From positions 1 through 56,872 of the forward strand of contig CAMDDX010000005.1 of NCBI GenBank assembly GCA_945893075.1: a stretch of 56,872 nucleotides of DNA. The letters run 5' to 3'. Numbering within the stretch: the stretch's first letter is position 1; every line of letters starts with the position of its first letter. The translations under genes were made by a program, and so were the position numbers. Positions 1 to 8,648 of this stretch are shown here, piece by piece. The notes below the pieces were generated by a model that worked only from the letters and a program-made list of their open reading frames with translations, was not told the origin of the DNA and searched no databases. This stretch comes from Planctomyces sp. SH-PL62. Lineage in GTDB: Bacteria; Planctomycetota; Planctomycetia; Planctomycetales; Planctomycetaceae.

Positions 1-32
1 TAGCCCCGGTTCATGCCGTGTAACCGGGGCTA
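1..32. repeat. Short hairpin at window edge
   Basis: Perfect 11-base inverted repeat (1-11 with 22-32, arms TAGCCCCGGTT) with a 10-base loop. It may be half of a larger element cut by the window edge, because its left end cannot be seen. The rest of the first 100 bases shows no gene. Confidence 0.6.
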
Positions 33-102
33 GCGCCGCGCGGCTAATCTCTGTGACACGGATCAGACCGCCGAGGTCGATCAAGACCGGCTCTATTCGA
101 GC

Positions 103-483
103 CTATTTGATTCCTCGTTCGCGCATGAGCGGTGACTCGGCCAGCGTAAAGAGCACGACCTCTTCTCCCGTGGTGGTGCTGATGTCGTGGTGCAGACTCA
201 GCACCTTGACCCCGGTCACTTCCTGGATCATGACTTCCAACGTCGGTCGCGCTGTTTCGATCAGATGCGTCCGGACTTGTTTGAGTAAGTCTCTCCCCTT
301 TTCGGGCGTGAGGGTCTTCACCAATTGCTGCTCGGCCACGGTCAGCACGCCGATCAGGCGGACCACGAGCAGATCGTCGATCAAATGGGCTTGGAGGTTT
401 TTCGGCCCGCGTCCCATGTATTCCTGCTCGAAGCTGGTCATCCCTTTGCAGATGGCGGCTTCAATTTCTCCTTGCGTCTTCAT
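103..483 (-). CDS. DUF2294 / MpsC-like protein
   Basis: Small soluble protein (126 aa) of the DUF2294 family, later named MpsC after a proposed Na+-translocating membrane-potential system. The molecular role is not settled. The family pattern is visible: an N-terminal helix with GEIEAAI, then FEQEYMGRGPKNLQAHLIDD, then VVRLIGVLTVAEQQLV, and a C-terminal half with HHDISTTTGEEVVLFTL. I chose the internal ATG because GGGAG lies 7 bases upstream; an upstream in-frame ATG adds 9 residues. It stands alone, with no membrane subunit beside it, and the opposite strand is open only as a shadow. Family assignment is good; function is unknown. Confidence 0.8.
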   Translation of the reverse strand: MKTQGEIEAAICKGMTSFEQEYMGRGPKNLQAHLIDDLLVVRLIGVLTVAEQQLVKTLTPEKGRDLLKQVRTHLIETARPTLEVMIQEVTGVKVLSLHHDISTTTGEEVVLFTLAESPLMRERGIK

Positions 484-712
484 GGCAATCTCCCACGAGT
501 TGTCATCCACCAGCAGCCCGGCTTTTTGAAAAACCCGGGCTGCTTCAATCTATCAATCGCGGCAGAAGAACCCAATTCGTCTGTCTTTCTGAGCGATGGG
601 CGATATAGTCAACCGCGTTGGGATGGTGATGAGGTTCGAGAACGCTTCCCAACGATTTCGGAAGACTTAATAAATCGCAATCCGGTCCGAACCGGTGGGC
701 GCGTTACCGAGT

Positions 713-763
713 AAGCCGACGTGCCCGAACACCTCCAGGTGTTCCGCCACGTCGGCTTTTTTT
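713..763 (+). terminator. Compound intrinsic terminator-like hairpin
   Basis: Stem GCCGACGTG (715-723) pairs with CACGTCGGC (748-756). It encloses a second perfect 8-bp hairpin (GAACACCT/AGGTGTTC) and is followed by seven T. It is oriented for plus-strand transcription, but no plus-strand gene ends here. It may end an unrecognised small RNA from about 520-710, or protect the downstream csbD-like gene from read-through. The 484-935 gap holds this and the next repeat, and nothing else I can support. Confidence 0.6.
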
Positions 764-778
764 ATTTCCCGAACAGCC

Positions 779-843
779 CGTAGTTCGGCTCTCCAGGGCT
801 GAGGACTGCACAGGTTTACTCGGCCCTGGAGAGCCGCACTACG
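779..843. repeat. GTAG-foot palindromic doublet
   Basis: Inverted repeat of 21-base arms (779-799 with 823-843, one mismatch). The outer ends read CGTAG and CTACG. It belongs to the large GTAG/CTAC element set described in the findings and lies upstream of the CsbD-like gene. Confidence 0.7.
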
Positions 844-935
844 GCGAATCCCCAACGATCCGGGTCGCGCCTGAGTCGTCCAAACGGTGATCAACCTCCG
901 CCGTCAAATCCGAGTGTTTTTGTGAAAGGGACAGC

Positions 936-1136
936 ATGATGAATTGGGATCAAATCGAAAACTGGAAGGAATGGCGCGGCAAAGTCAAACAGCAGTGGGA
1001 CGCACTGACCGATGACGACCTCGCCACCATCCGCGGCCAGCGCGAGCGGTTGGTGAATCTCCTCCAGGAGAAATGCGGCTACCAAAAGGGCCCGGCCGAG
1101 AAGGCACTCAACGAATTCATGAATGGGTTGATCTAG
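936..1136 (+). CDS. CsbD family stress protein
   Basis: A 66-residue protein with the full CsbD layout: MNWDQIENWKEWRGKVKQQW, then LTDDDL..IRGQRERLVNLLQ, then GYQKGPAEKALNEF. CsbD-like proteins are small hydrophilic general-stress proteins, regulated by sigma-B in Bacillus. Their biochemical activity is unknown. The purine-rich AAAGGGA upstream can serve as ribosome-binding site, and the second Met is an equally possible start. It is followed by an inverted repeat and an FKBP gene in the same direction, so co-expression is possible but unproven. Confidence 0.9.
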   Translation: MMNWDQIENWKEWRGKVKQQWDALTDDDLATIRGQRERLVNLLQEKCGYQKGPAEKALNEFMNGLI

Positions 1137-1151
1137 GCCTCAAATCAGCGG

Positions 1152-1263
1152 CCCCACTGAGCTCCTCTCAGTGGTTCACGGGTTTCTGCGCTACACGCGC
1201 GCAATGGGAGTGAAGCTCAGGTCGTGCAAACGCCCGCAAGCCACTGAGACAAGCTCAGTGGGG
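1152..1263. repeat. Inverted repeat between csbD-like and FKBP genes
   Basis: Arms of 23 bases (1152-1174 with 1241-1263) pair with two mismatches around a 66-base loop. The core is CCACTGAG/CTCAGTGG. It fills almost all of the gap between the two genes. Confidence 0.65.
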
Positions 1264-1289
1264 GTCACGAGAGGAAAGGAAAACGAATC

Positions 1290-1784
1290 ATGAATAACTC
1301 GAAAGTGACCAAAGCCAAGCTCGGAGACCATGTGCGGATTGAATACTCAGGTCAGTTCAAGGACGAGAAAGCCGGCCTTCAGCGGCTGGGCCGGGAAGTG
1401 TTTGAGTTCGTAGTGGGGAGCGATGAAGTGATGCCCGGCATCAACAAAGGTGTGGTTGGGATGGTCGAGGGGGAGCGAAAGCAAATGACTCTGCGACCGC
1501 AGGATGCTTACGGAGAGTTTCGTCCCCAACTGATTCAAGAAATCCCCCGGAGCCGCCTCCCCTCGGACGTCGTTCTCAAGGTCGGGAAACGACTCACCAC
1601 GATTGGTGTGAAGTCGGGTCGCCGGCGCAAGGTCAAAATTGTGGAACTCACTTCAACCACCGTCGTCGTGGATGGCAACCATCCACTCGCCGGGAAGACC
1701 GTCGAAATCGAATTCCAATTGCTCGTGCATGACACGTCAGCAAACGGTGCGGGACTGAAACGCGAATTCGGCAGCGATGAGTAG
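1290..1784 (+). CDS. FKBP-type peptidyl-prolyl cis-trans isomerase
   Basis: Cytoplasmic prolyl isomerase/chaperone of the SlyD/SlpA-like FKBP group (164 aa, no signal peptide). Seen: a start strand VRIEYSGQFKD, the FKBP-type segment FEFVVGSDEVMPGINKGVVGM followed by GERKQM, DAYGEFRP, an insert-in-flap region, and the closing DGNHPLAGKTVEIEF motif that is near-diagnostic. The linker GVKSGRRRKVKIVEL in the flap is unusually basic and the C-terminal tail is not histidine-rich, so metal binding like that of SlyD is not expected. The GAGAGGAAAGGAAAA tract just upstream is a strong ribosome-binding region. Confidence 0.9.
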   Translation: MNNSKVTKAKLGDHVRIEYSGQFKDEKAGLQRLGREVFEFVVGSDEVMPGINKGVVGMVEGERKQMTLRPQDAYGEFRPQLIQEIPRSRLPSDVVLKVGKRLTTIGVKSGRRRKVKIVELTSTTVVVDGNHPLAGKTVEIEFQLLVHDTSANGAGLKREFGSDE

Positions 1785-1889
1785 TCATCGAAACGATCCA
1801 GACAATCAATCCGCATTCCTCAGTCCGTCGCGTGACACCTGAGAACGGGTTCCTCGCCCCTCTCGGGCACAATCAAATTGGAGACGACC

Positions 1890-2249
1890 GTGCGTGTCAG
1901 AGTCAAAATTGACGATCGTACCTTCTGGTGGCGGCGATCGTTTCTCGGAGAGAACATCAGCAACGGAAATTGGATCGTTGCCTCGATCCTGTTGCTCGCT
2001 TGTGGAGGCGCGATTTACAGCGGCTGGATCTGGGCGGGAGTCGGCTTGGGAGTCGCCGGTTCGCTGAGCATCGTGTGGAACGAGTCGGTTGCCAAAACAG
2101 CGACCATCGTCGGAAGTTGGATCGCGGCGGGAGCAGCCGCGGCGTGGCTGCTGGGCATGGCGTGCGACGCGATGTTCGGCAATCCACCGATCGGTCATGC
2201 GGTGGGTCTCGTGATCGCCATCGTCGGGATCATTAAGACGATCGACTGA
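1890..2249 (+). CDS. Small membrane protein, function unknown
   Basis: About 119 residues, not assigned to a family. The first ~25 residues are charged (RVRVKIDDRTFWWRRSF). Three hydrophobic segments follow (around WIVASILLLACGGAIYSGW, WAGVGLGVAGSLSIVW and IVGSWIAAGAAAAWLLGMA), with a last one at the C-terminus (AVGLVIAIVGIIKTID). I prefer GTG at 1890 because GGAG sits 7 bases upstream; TTG at 1878 would add four residues without a clear binding site. It is probably an inner-membrane protein. It stands between FKBP and a convergent oxidoreductase. Confidence 0.6.
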   Translation: MRVRVKIDDRTFWWRRSFLGENISNGNWIVASILLLACGGAIYSGWIWAGVGLGVAGSLSIVWNESVAKTATIVGSWIAAGAAAAWLLGMACDAMFGNPPIGHAVGLVIAIVGIIKTID

Positions 2250-2308
2250 TCCGCGGACATCGACGAAGAGCCACAGAGGCCAACTCCGTGGGGTCGCGTG
2301 TTTGAGGA

Positions 2309-3652
2309 CTAGGACGGCAGCGCCACTTCCGGATGCACCCAAGGTCCACGATACGGTCGCCGCAGCAATTTGTTCGCAGCGGGATCGTTGGCGATCACGC
2401 CCTTCGCCGCATCCCACGTCAGTGACCGGCCGAGCTGCATCGACAAGTTCGCGAGAATGCAGCTCACCGTTGAAGTGTGCCCCTCTTCGATGTCGGCGAC
2501 CGGCTTGCCGCGCGTCGCGATGCAATCGAGCAGATTTTGCATGTGCCGGCGGATCGCCGGAGCCACATGCTTTTCGAGATCCTTCTCGGTCTTGTCTTCG
2601 GGGTATTGCTCCAACTCCATCGTCACATCTTTGTGAATCGCGTCGCCGCTATTCGGAATGAAGTCGTAACTGTTGACGCTCGCCTTGAGCGTCCCCTTCT
2701 CGCCGTAGAACGTCGCGCCCCACGGATACTTCGGATCGGGCGATGAGCCCCAAGTGCGATGCTGCCAAACAACGTTGACGCCATCGAACTCGAACGTCGC
2801 GCTCTGCGTGTCGGAGATGTTCGCCTTGGCATTCTTTTGGACCAGAATGCCCCCCGTCGAACTGACCGACTTCGGCCAGCCGAGTCCTGCCATCCAGCGG
2901 ACCATGTCGAGCATGTGGATGCACATGTCGCCGACGATGCCGTTGCCGTATTCCATGAACGCTCGCCAGCCGCGCGGATGTACGATCGAGTTGTACGGCC
3001 GCAGCGGAGCCGGCCCAGTCCACATCTCGTAATCGAGAAACTCCGGCGGCGTGCTATCCGGTGGGTTCGTGGGATTTCGCATGTGGTAATAGCAGTAGAT
3101 TTCAATCAGCCCAATCTTGCCGAGTTTTCCTTCTTGAATCAGCTCGCGAGCCTCCGCCAGATGCGGCGTGCTGCGTCGCTGAGTCCCGACCTGCACAACT
3201 CGGCCATGCTTCCGCGCCGCCGCCAGCATTGCTTGGCTCTCGACGACATCCACGCTGGTCGGCTTCTGGACGTAGATGTCGGCCCCGGCCTTCACCGCCT
3301 CGATCATCGGCAGCGCGTGCCAATGATCCGGCGTCGCGATCTCGACAATGTCGAGATCTTTTTCCGCGAGCATCTTCCGATAATCGCCAAACAACCGCGG
3401 CACCTTCTTCGACACCTGCCGCGACGCCACGATCTCACCTGCCTCGGCCAGCATCTTCTTGTCGACATCGCACAACGACACGACTTCAACGGGAGAAATC
3501 TGAATCAGCCGCAGCAAGTCCGACTTGCCGTACCAGCCGGTGCCGATGAGACCAACTCGTTTTGGTTTCGGCTCGGCTGCGAATGCAGCGGGCAGCACGG
3601 GCAGGAACGAACTCAACGCAACACTGCCGGCCAAGAACTGACGGCGATCCAT
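2309..3652 (-). CDS. Tat-exported Gfo/Idh/MocA family oxidoreductase
   Basis: NAD(P)-dependent sugar or polyol oxidoreductase-like protein (447 aa), predicted periplasmic. The N-terminus MDRRQFLAGS plus a hydrophobic stretch to AFAAEP is a Tat-type leader. The Rossmann fingerprint GLIGTGWYGKSD is at residues 34-45. The usual EKP cofactor/catalytic motif is QKP at 129-131. The second-domain motif GDMCIHMLDMVRWM (241-254) carries the conserved histidine. Planctomycetes encode many such exported copies whose substrates are mostly unknown. It is monocistronic, followed by the 3.8-kb secreted-protein gene on the same strand after a long palindrome. Confidence 0.92.
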   Translation of the reverse strand: MDRRQFLAGSVALSSFLPVLPAAFAAEPKPKRVGLIGTGWYGKSDLLRLIQISPVEVVSLCDVDKKMLAEAGEIVASRQVSKKVPRLFGDYRKMLAEKDLDIVEIATPDHWHALPMIEAVKAGADIYVQKPTSVDVVESQAMLAAARKHGRVVQVGTQRRSTPHLAEARELIQEGKLGKIGLIEIYCYYHMRNPTNPPDSTPPEFLDYEMWTGPAPLRPYNSIVHPRGWRAFMEYGNGIVGDMCIHMLDMVRWMAGLGWPKSVSSTGGILVQKNAKANISDTQSATFEFDGVNVVWQHRTWGSSPDPKYPWGATFYGEKGTLKASVNSYDFIPNSGDAIHKDVTMELEQYPEDKTEKDLEKHVAPAIRRHMQNLLDCIATRGKPVADIEEGHTSTVSCILANLSMQLGRSLTWDAAKGVIANDPAANKLLRRPYRGPWVHPEVALPS

Positions 3653-3663
3653 GATATGTCCCC

Positions 3664-3796
3664 TTTGGAGTGCGGTGTGTCAGCACCGCTTTTCCTCGCG
3701 GCGAAGCCGCTGTTGTTCTTGATTGCAAACGCCTGTCAATCCAAAGAAAGCAGCTGCGCCGCAATCCAAAGCGGTGCTGACACACCGCACTCCAAA
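3664..3796. repeat. GGAG-foot palindromic doublet
   Basis: Perfect 29-bp arms (3664-3692 with 3768-3796). Inside each arm GCGGTG...CACCGC forms its own small hairpin behind a GGAG foot. It lies between two minus-strand genes and ends at the stop codon of the downstream one. It is related in layout to the elements at 6163 and 50046. Confidence 0.85.
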
Positions 3797-3797
3797 G

Positions 3798-4529
3798 TCA
3801 CGGCTGCAAATCGGGCAGCTTGGCTTTCGCCTCTTTCCCGTGATCTTTCAACGTCATCTTGATGGTTGCTGATTGCTTCTGGCCGCCGAAGTTCAGATTC
3901 AGCTCTTGCTGCATTCCGGCCAGACCGAACGGCACGTCTTTGTGACGAAAGATTCGATGCTTCATGCCGAACTTCGTGTTGCCCAATTCAATCTCGTTGT
4001 GGCCGCTGACCACCGAGCATTCCAGATCTCCTTGCTGCCAACTGACCTTCTCTTTCGCCTCTTCGTTCTTGAGATTCTGCTTCGGACCCGCCAGCAGCAT
4101 CGCGAAGACCGGGTCTTTGAGCTGCATGGACTCCAACAGTTCCGGTTCGTTCGGTTCGTATTTGACCCAGCACTTGACCATCTTGCTGAGCGGGTCTTTG
4201 CCCTCACCGAATTCGTCTTCGGGAATGAGCAGTCGCCAGGTCACGTTCGCCAATTGCGGATGATCGCAGGTCTGCTCCATTTCAAGGAACCGGCACTGCT
4301 TCCCCCCATGAAAGGCTTGGCCGACCGAGCGGAGACTCCACTTGGGCACGGCCTCTTGCCCGTTCAGTTTCAGATTCACGTTGAACTCGGCCCACGTTCC
4401 GTCTTTGGGCAGCGTCTGAATCAATGCCCCCGACTTTGGTTCATCGGCGATGGCGGTGTCGAAAGCCAACAGCCACGAACCCAACACCAAGCTGCGGACG
4501 ACAGCATTCAAGAACGAACGACGATTCAT
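3798..4529 (-). CDS. Exported protein of unknown function
   Basis: A 243-residue protein I cannot assign to a named family. It starts MNRRSFLNAVVRSLVLGSW, a Tat-like leader ending near AIADEP. The mature part is mostly polar, with alternating strands: TWAEFNVNLKLNGQ, PKWSLRSVG and KCWVKYEPNEPELL. Strands such as MEQTCDHPQLANVTWRLLIP suggest an outer-membrane or periplasmic beta-rich protein of the kind seen in DUF-type planctomycete genes. There are no catalytic motifs and no lipobox. It is transcribed away from the ceramidase-like gene; the divergent gap holds two palindromes that could include both promoters. Confidence 0.75.
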   Translation of the reverse strand: MNRRSFLNAVVRSLVLGSWLLAFDTAIADEPKSGALIQTLPKDGTWAEFNVNLKLNGQEAVPKWSLRSVGQAFHGGKQCRFLEMEQTCDHPQLANVTWRLLIPEDEFGEGKDPLSKMVKCWVKYEPNEPELLESMQLKDPVFAMLLAGPKQNLKNEEAKEKVSWQQGDLECSVVSGHNEIELGNTKFGMKHRIFRHKDVPFGLAGMQQELNLNFGGQKQSATIKMTLKDHGKEAKAKLPDLQP

Positions 4530-4590
4530 GAGATGGCCTCGCGAGATGAGTTGAGAAGTGATTCCGCGATGCGAAGCAGCATAAACGAAT

Positions 4591-4658
4591 CCGTACCGCG
4601 ACCGTCAGGGAGCGGCGGGCCCGTGATCGAAGACCGCTCCCTGACGGTCGCGGTACGG
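4591..4658. repeat. Palindrome, CCGCGACCGTCAGGGAGCGG class
   Basis: Perfect 25-bp arms (4591-4615 with 4634-4658) in the divergent gap. The same arm sequence recurs at 29257-29321, where it forms the end of a coding sequence. Confidence 0.85.
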
Positions 4659-4683
4659 CTTGTGGCTCGATTACAACGACGCG

Positions 4684-4735
4684 ACGTAGATCGGACGCCT
4701 ACGTCCGATCACCCGGACGTAGGCGTCCGGGCTAC
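4684..4735. repeat. GTAG-foot palindromic doublet
   Basis: Starts CGTAGATCGG and ends GGGCTAC. The unit CGGACGCCTACGTCCG (4692-4707) is repeated in inverted form at 4714-4729, and each unit is itself partly self-complementary. It lies 26 bases upstream of the ceramidase-like start. Confidence 0.75.
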
Positions 4736-4761
4736 AAACTCATTCGCAGGACCGATTCGCC

Positions 4762-6162
4762 ATGAACAATTTCTCGCGCCGCGACTTTCTCAAAGACACC
4801 GTCCTCACGACCGCTGCCGGTTGGTCGTTGTCCGTCAGCAATGTACTCAACGCCGCCGAGACCAACGCCGGTGGATTGCACATTGCTCCATTCAAGTTTG
4901 ATGTCACGCCGCCGCTGGGCCATTCGTGCTGCGGCGGTTGGATCAAGCCGATCGAGGTCGTGGATGATGCACTCGAAGCGGTCGGTGTCGTACTACTCGG
5001 AGCCGGCAAGCCGATCGTGTTGTGTGCCGTCGATTGGACGGGGTTGCTGAATGAAGCTCACGTCGAATGGCGCACGGCGCTCGCTCAGGCAGCCGGAACG
5101 ACGCCGGATCGTGTCGCCGTGCATTGCGTGCATCAGCACAACGCGCCGTTCGCGTGTCTGGAAGCCGAACGCATCGTGCTCGCCGAGGGGGATCTGCCGC
5201 ACATCATCGACCTCGACTTCTTCAAACGCTGCCTCGATGCAGGCCGAGCCGCCGTCGTGAAGGCGATCAAGCAAGCTCGCCCGGTGACGCACATCGGCTG
5301 GGGACAAGGCAAGATCGAAGGGGTCGCCTCCAACCGCCGAGTCCATCGCGACGAGACCGGCAAGGTGCTGGCGATGCGAGGCAGTGCGTGTACCGATCCC
5401 AAACTGATCGCGTTGCCGGACGGACTGATCGACCCGTTCCTGAAGACCGTCGCGTTCTTCGACGGCGAGAAGAAACTCGCGTCACTGCATTACTACGCAA
5501 CGCACCCGATGAGCTACTACGCCGACGGCCGAGCCACCAGCGACTTCGCCGGGCTGGCTCGCAAGCAGCGGCAGCAGGACGAACCGGATTGCCTGCACGT
5601 CTACTTCACCGGCTGCGCGGGGAACATCTCGGCCGGCAAGTACAACGACGGCTCGAAACCCGTTCGGCCGATCCTGACGAAGCGCGTCTACGACGGCATC
5701 GTCGCGTCGGAATCGAAACTCGAACGAGCTGAACTCAAAACGCTGGCATGGAAGACCGCGGAGATTCTGCCACCGCCACGCTCATCGCTGCACGCCGAGA
5801 TGATCGCACAACAAATCTCAACGAAAACCAACGCCGTCGTGAACCGCAACCGTCCGTCATTCATGCTGTCATGGCTACGCCGCGTCGAGAAACGCACCCC
5901 GATCGTGCTCAGCTCGCTGCACCTGGGGGGTGTGAAGCTGCTGCATCTCCCCGCCGAGTCGTTCATCGAATACCAACTCCGCGCCCAGGGCCTCGCGAAA
6001 GACCATTTCGTCTGCACCTCGGCCTACGGTGACGGCGGCCCGTGGTACATCCCGGTCAAAGAGGAATACCCCAACGGCGGCTACGAAGTCAGCGTCGCGT
6101 TCTGCGAACCAGAGATCGACGACATGCTGACGGAGGGGATGAAGCGAATCTTGCCGAGCTAA
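4762..6162 (+). CDS. Exported neutral/alkaline ceramidase-like hydrolase
   Basis: A 466-residue protein resembling the neutral/alkaline non-lysosomal ceramidase family. Members are zinc amidohydrolases that in characterised cases split ceramide, while planctomycete homologues are untested. The Tat motif SRRDFLK is at residues 5-11. The family pattern FDVTPPLG (46-53), the metal-site-like VHQHNAPF (123-130) and YYATHP (244-249) are present, followed by TGCAGNISAGKYN. A late GDGGPWYIPVKEEYPNGGYE motif closes the domain. It lacks the long C-terminal immunoglobulin-like domain of the eukaryotic enzymes. It is monocistronic, with the stop codon abutting a palindrome. Confidence 0.85.
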   Translation: MNNFSRRDFLKDTVLTTAAGWSLSVSNVLNAAETNAGGLHIAPFKFDVTPPLGHSCCGGWIKPIEVVDDALEAVGVVLLGAGKPIVLCAVDWTGLLNEAHVEWRTALAQAAGTTPDRVAVHCVHQHNAPFACLEAERIVLAEGDLPHIIDLDFFKRCLDAGRAAVVKAIKQARPVTHIGWGQGKIEGVASNRRVHRDETGKVLAMRGSACTDPKLIALPDGLIDPFLKTVAFFDGEKKLASLHYYATHPMSYYADGRATSDFAGLARKQRQQDEPDCLHVYFTGCAGNISAGKYNDGSKPVRPILTKRVYDGIVASESKLERAELKTLAWKTAEILPPPRSSLHAEMIAQQISTKTNAVVNRNRPSFMLSWLRRVEKRTPIVLSSLHLGGVKLLHLPAESFIEYQLRAQGLAKDHFVCTSAYGDGGPWYIPVKEEYPNGGYEVSVAFCEPEIDDMLTEGMKRILPS

Positions 6163-6313
6163 CCTGGAGTGCTGCGGCTCGACGCAGCCCTCCATTGTTT
6201 GCGGGAGTTGGGTCGCGAAGTTCGTTTGCTTGCGTCGTCACGAAAGATGATCGCGTGCTCGATGCGTGGGGGCGGATTGAATGGAGGGCTGTGTCGAGCC
6301 ACAGCACTCCAGG
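6163..6313. repeat. GGAG-foot palindromic doublet between convergent genes
   Basis: Arms of 34 bases (6163-6196 with 6280-6313, two mismatches) span the whole gap between two convergent genes, starting directly after one stop codon. Each arm holds its own hairpin: GCTGCG/CGCAGC on the left, GCTGTG/CACAGC on the right. The two mismatches are therefore a compensating pair. It could act as a two-way terminator. Confidence 0.85.
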
Positions 6314-6315
6314 AG

Positions 6316-8631
6316 TCACGCGATCGCATCGTCCAGCCAGGCCAACCGTCGTGGATGCCAGAACCGCACATGAGCTGCGGCGGCCAGCATCAAAAACGTG
6401 ATTACGCTGATCACCGCTCCGACCAACACCGAGCGTGGCTGATAGTTCCAAACCACGAGATGCGAGCCGGGTTCGAGACGCACGCCTCGGAAGAGATTGT
6501 CGATTCGCAGCGACTCGGCCGCGTGGCCATCGACTGTCACCGACCAGCCCGGATAGTCGAGGTCCGCGAGAACCAGAACACTCGCTTCGTTGAGATCCAC
6601 CAAGCATTCGACGGCGTTGGCTCGCGAATTGAAACCGGTCAATTTCCCCGCAGTCATTTCCAAACTCTTGCCGTCCAACGTACGAAGCTGCGCTCGGCCA
6701 AGCGATTGTTTGAACTCGTACAAGTACAGCAGTTGCCCCGATCGGCCCCAGGCTCGATTGAGGAACGGGTCGTCTCCCTGCCACACGAGCTCCATCGACT
6801 CCGTGAGCGGCTGCGGCTCGAAGCTCAACAGATGGGTGACGCCACCGCGACGCAGCCAGTCGTTCGGTTGCCGCAACGAATCGTCCACGTACTCGGCCGG
6901 GCCGAACGTGAGATAGATCGGTGTGCTCGACACGCCCAGCGTGCTCGGCAAGTTGGCTCCCGGCGCGAACAGCCGCAACGTCGGCCGAGTCTGTGCCGCC
7001 TCCAGCAGCTTTTGTCGCACCGGACTTTGTTCCAGAGATTTCAGCGGCGGCGATTCCACGATCTGAGTGAACGTGACCAGACGGCTGATCGTCCAGAACT
7101 CGACGGCCGTTGTGAGCAGCACCAGACCAATCAAACCGACACGCACGTCGATGTCGTGCGGCCGCTCCGACAGCCACCACAACACCGAGCTGATGCCGAT
7201 GACCACGGCCATCAAACCGCAGAGTTGCAGCAGAGTCATCAACGGTCCCGTCCCTTGCGCATTCGTCGCCATCAGTGTCAGCGGATTGAACGTGGGAACT
7301 TGGGTCATCACGGCGGCAACGTCATCACCCAGTAAGTACCACACGCTTAATGACCAAATCGAGCCCACGATCAGCGTCCAGGCCATGCCGCGTGAAACAT
7401 CCGGTGAGCGCAGAAAACGATCCGTGACCGATCCTGCCAGCACGGCGACCGCCCACGTCGTGAGCAACCCGTATCGACCCAGTCCTTGAAAGTAGCTGAA
7501 GCCCGGCAGGTGCCGAGTCACCGGCAGCAGCCAACCGCTCGTGTAGAGTCCGCTGACGATCGCGACCGCCAACCAAAACAGGATGAACCGATCCGCCGAT
7601 CGACGGGCAACGAGTTCGCGCAGCAGGCCGACGACACAGACACCGAACAACAACAGCGGCGCGAGACCGAAATACAAATGCGCCTCGGCCGAGTTCGTGC
7701 GCGAGTGCCCCAGCGGCGGACTTTCGCGGAACGCCGCCTCGCGGTCGGTCAGCGGCGAGTACCAGTGACTCGGCCGAAACACTTGCGTCCAATACCAAGG
7801 CGGGATCGCACCGAAGTCGAGCTCATGTTCTTTGCCGACGGTAGCTCGCTGACTGCGTTGTTTGAGTTCGTAAGTCGGCGCGAGTTGCACGGCTGCGAGT
7901 CCGAGTCCGCACAGCATTGCGGCGTAGGTGACGGTGGTTGATCGAATGTGTTGAGATAACAGCCATCGGCCATCAGCCATCGGCTTTCGGCCGGACGAGA
8001 CGATCCATGCTCGTGCAGGGACATAAACCGCCAGCAACAGCAACGTGAACCACGCGATCTGAAAATGACCCGCAAGTAATTGCACCGCCAGCACGCCGCT
8101 CAAGCCGATCGCGTATCGCCATCGGCGAGTTGCGAGAAACGATTCCGCGCACCACAACGCTGCCGGCAACCAGGTGCCGCCGATGATCGCCCACTCAACG
8201 CACGTCCGAGGCGGGAACCAGCCGTAGACGTAGACCAGAGCCGTCAGCCACGACGGCAGCAGGCTCAAGCCCAACCGTCGCGCGGCCATCGTCGAGAACA
8301 CGAACGCGGCGATGTAGTGCAGCAGAAAGCTGACATGAAACGCCGAGTGCGCATCGAGCAGCCGATACAGCACCAAATTGGGCGGATAGAAGATTCCGGT
8401 TTGGCTTTCGGCCAGCAACGGATATCCGAAGCCCGCGTGCGCATTCCACAGCGGCAGTTCGCCCGCATGCAGAGCCTCGGAATAGATGACCTTCTGCGGA
8501 AAGAAGTACGAGTAGATGTCACCGCCGACAAAGCCCGCTCCGCACCAGATCGGCAGCCAGAAGACGAGCGTCAAACTCAGCGCGAGTCCGCCTGTCGCCA
8601 GCCAGCCGAGCCATTCACGCCGTGCTTGCAT
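6316..8631 (-). CDS. YfhO family integral membrane protein
   Basis: A 771-residue polytopic membrane protein of the YfhO family, related to GT-C glycosyltransferases; Bacillus YfhO acts in lipoteichoic-acid glycosylation. Seen: an N-terminal helix, then the periplasmic-loop motif GGDIYSYFFPQKV, PLWNAHAGFGYPLLAESQ and FYPPNLVLYRLL typical of the family. About a dozen hydrophobic helices follow, with a soluble C-terminal part (residues ~560-740) ending in a last helix. Around residues 213-222 the segment SGRKPMADGRWLLS is encoded by a repeated CCATCAGCCATCGGC-type sequence and interrupts a hydrophobic stretch, so it looks inserted. The substrate is unknown. Confidence 0.88.
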   Translation of the reverse strand: MQARREWLGWLATGGLALSLTLVFWLPIWCGAGFVGGDIYSYFFPQKVIYSEALHAGELPLWNAHAGFGYPLLAESQTGIFYPPNLVLYRLLDAHSAFHVSFLLHYIAAFVFSTMAARRLGLSLLPSWLTALVYVYGWFPPRTCVEWAIIGGTWLPAALWCAESFLATRRWRYAIGLSGVLAVQLLAGHFQIAWFTLLLLAVYVPARAWIVSSGRKPMADGRWLLSQHIRSTTVTYAAMLCGLGLAAVQLAPTYELKQRSQRATVGKEHELDFGAIPPWYWTQVFRPSHWYSPLTDREAAFRESPPLGHSRTNSAEAHLYFGLAPLLLFGVCVVGLLRELVARRSADRFILFWLAVAIVSGLYTSGWLLPVTRHLPGFSYFQGLGRYGLLTTWAVAVLAGSVTDRFLRSPDVSRGMAWTLIVGSIWSLSVWYLLGDDVAAVMTQVPTFNPLTLMATNAQGTGPLMTLLQLCGLMAVVIGISSVLWWLSERPHDIDVRVGLIGLVLLTTAVEFWTISRLVTFTQIVESPPLKSLEQSPVRQKLLEAAQTRPTLRLFAPGANLPSTLGVSSTPIYLTFGPAEYVDDSLRQPNDWLRRGGVTHLLSFEPQPLTESMELVWQGDDPFLNRAWGRSGQLLYLYEFKQSLGRAQLRTLDGKSLEMTAGKLTGFNSRANAVECLVDLNEASVLVLADLDYPGWSVTVDGHAAESLRIDNLFRGVRLEPGSHLVVWNYQPRSVLVGAVISVITFLMLAAAAHVRFWHPRRLAWLDDAIA

Positions 8632-8648
8632 GTTGTCTTCAAGGTTCA

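Noticed and set aside
325-714. Plus-strand small ORF ending at the 713 hairpin
   Set aside because: Tempting because of the terminator, but it is antisense to the DUF2294 gene, has no ribosome-binding site and no recognisable product.
2759-3862. Plus-strand open frame of 367 codons opposite the Gfo/Idh gene
   Set aside because: Arg/His-rich translation with no motif; it mirrors the antisense of a clear oxidoreductase, as usual in high-GC DNA.
6089-7180. Minus-strand 363-codon frame overlapping YfhO
   Set aside because: Runs over the ceramidase end and YfhO in another frame, no signal, no motif.
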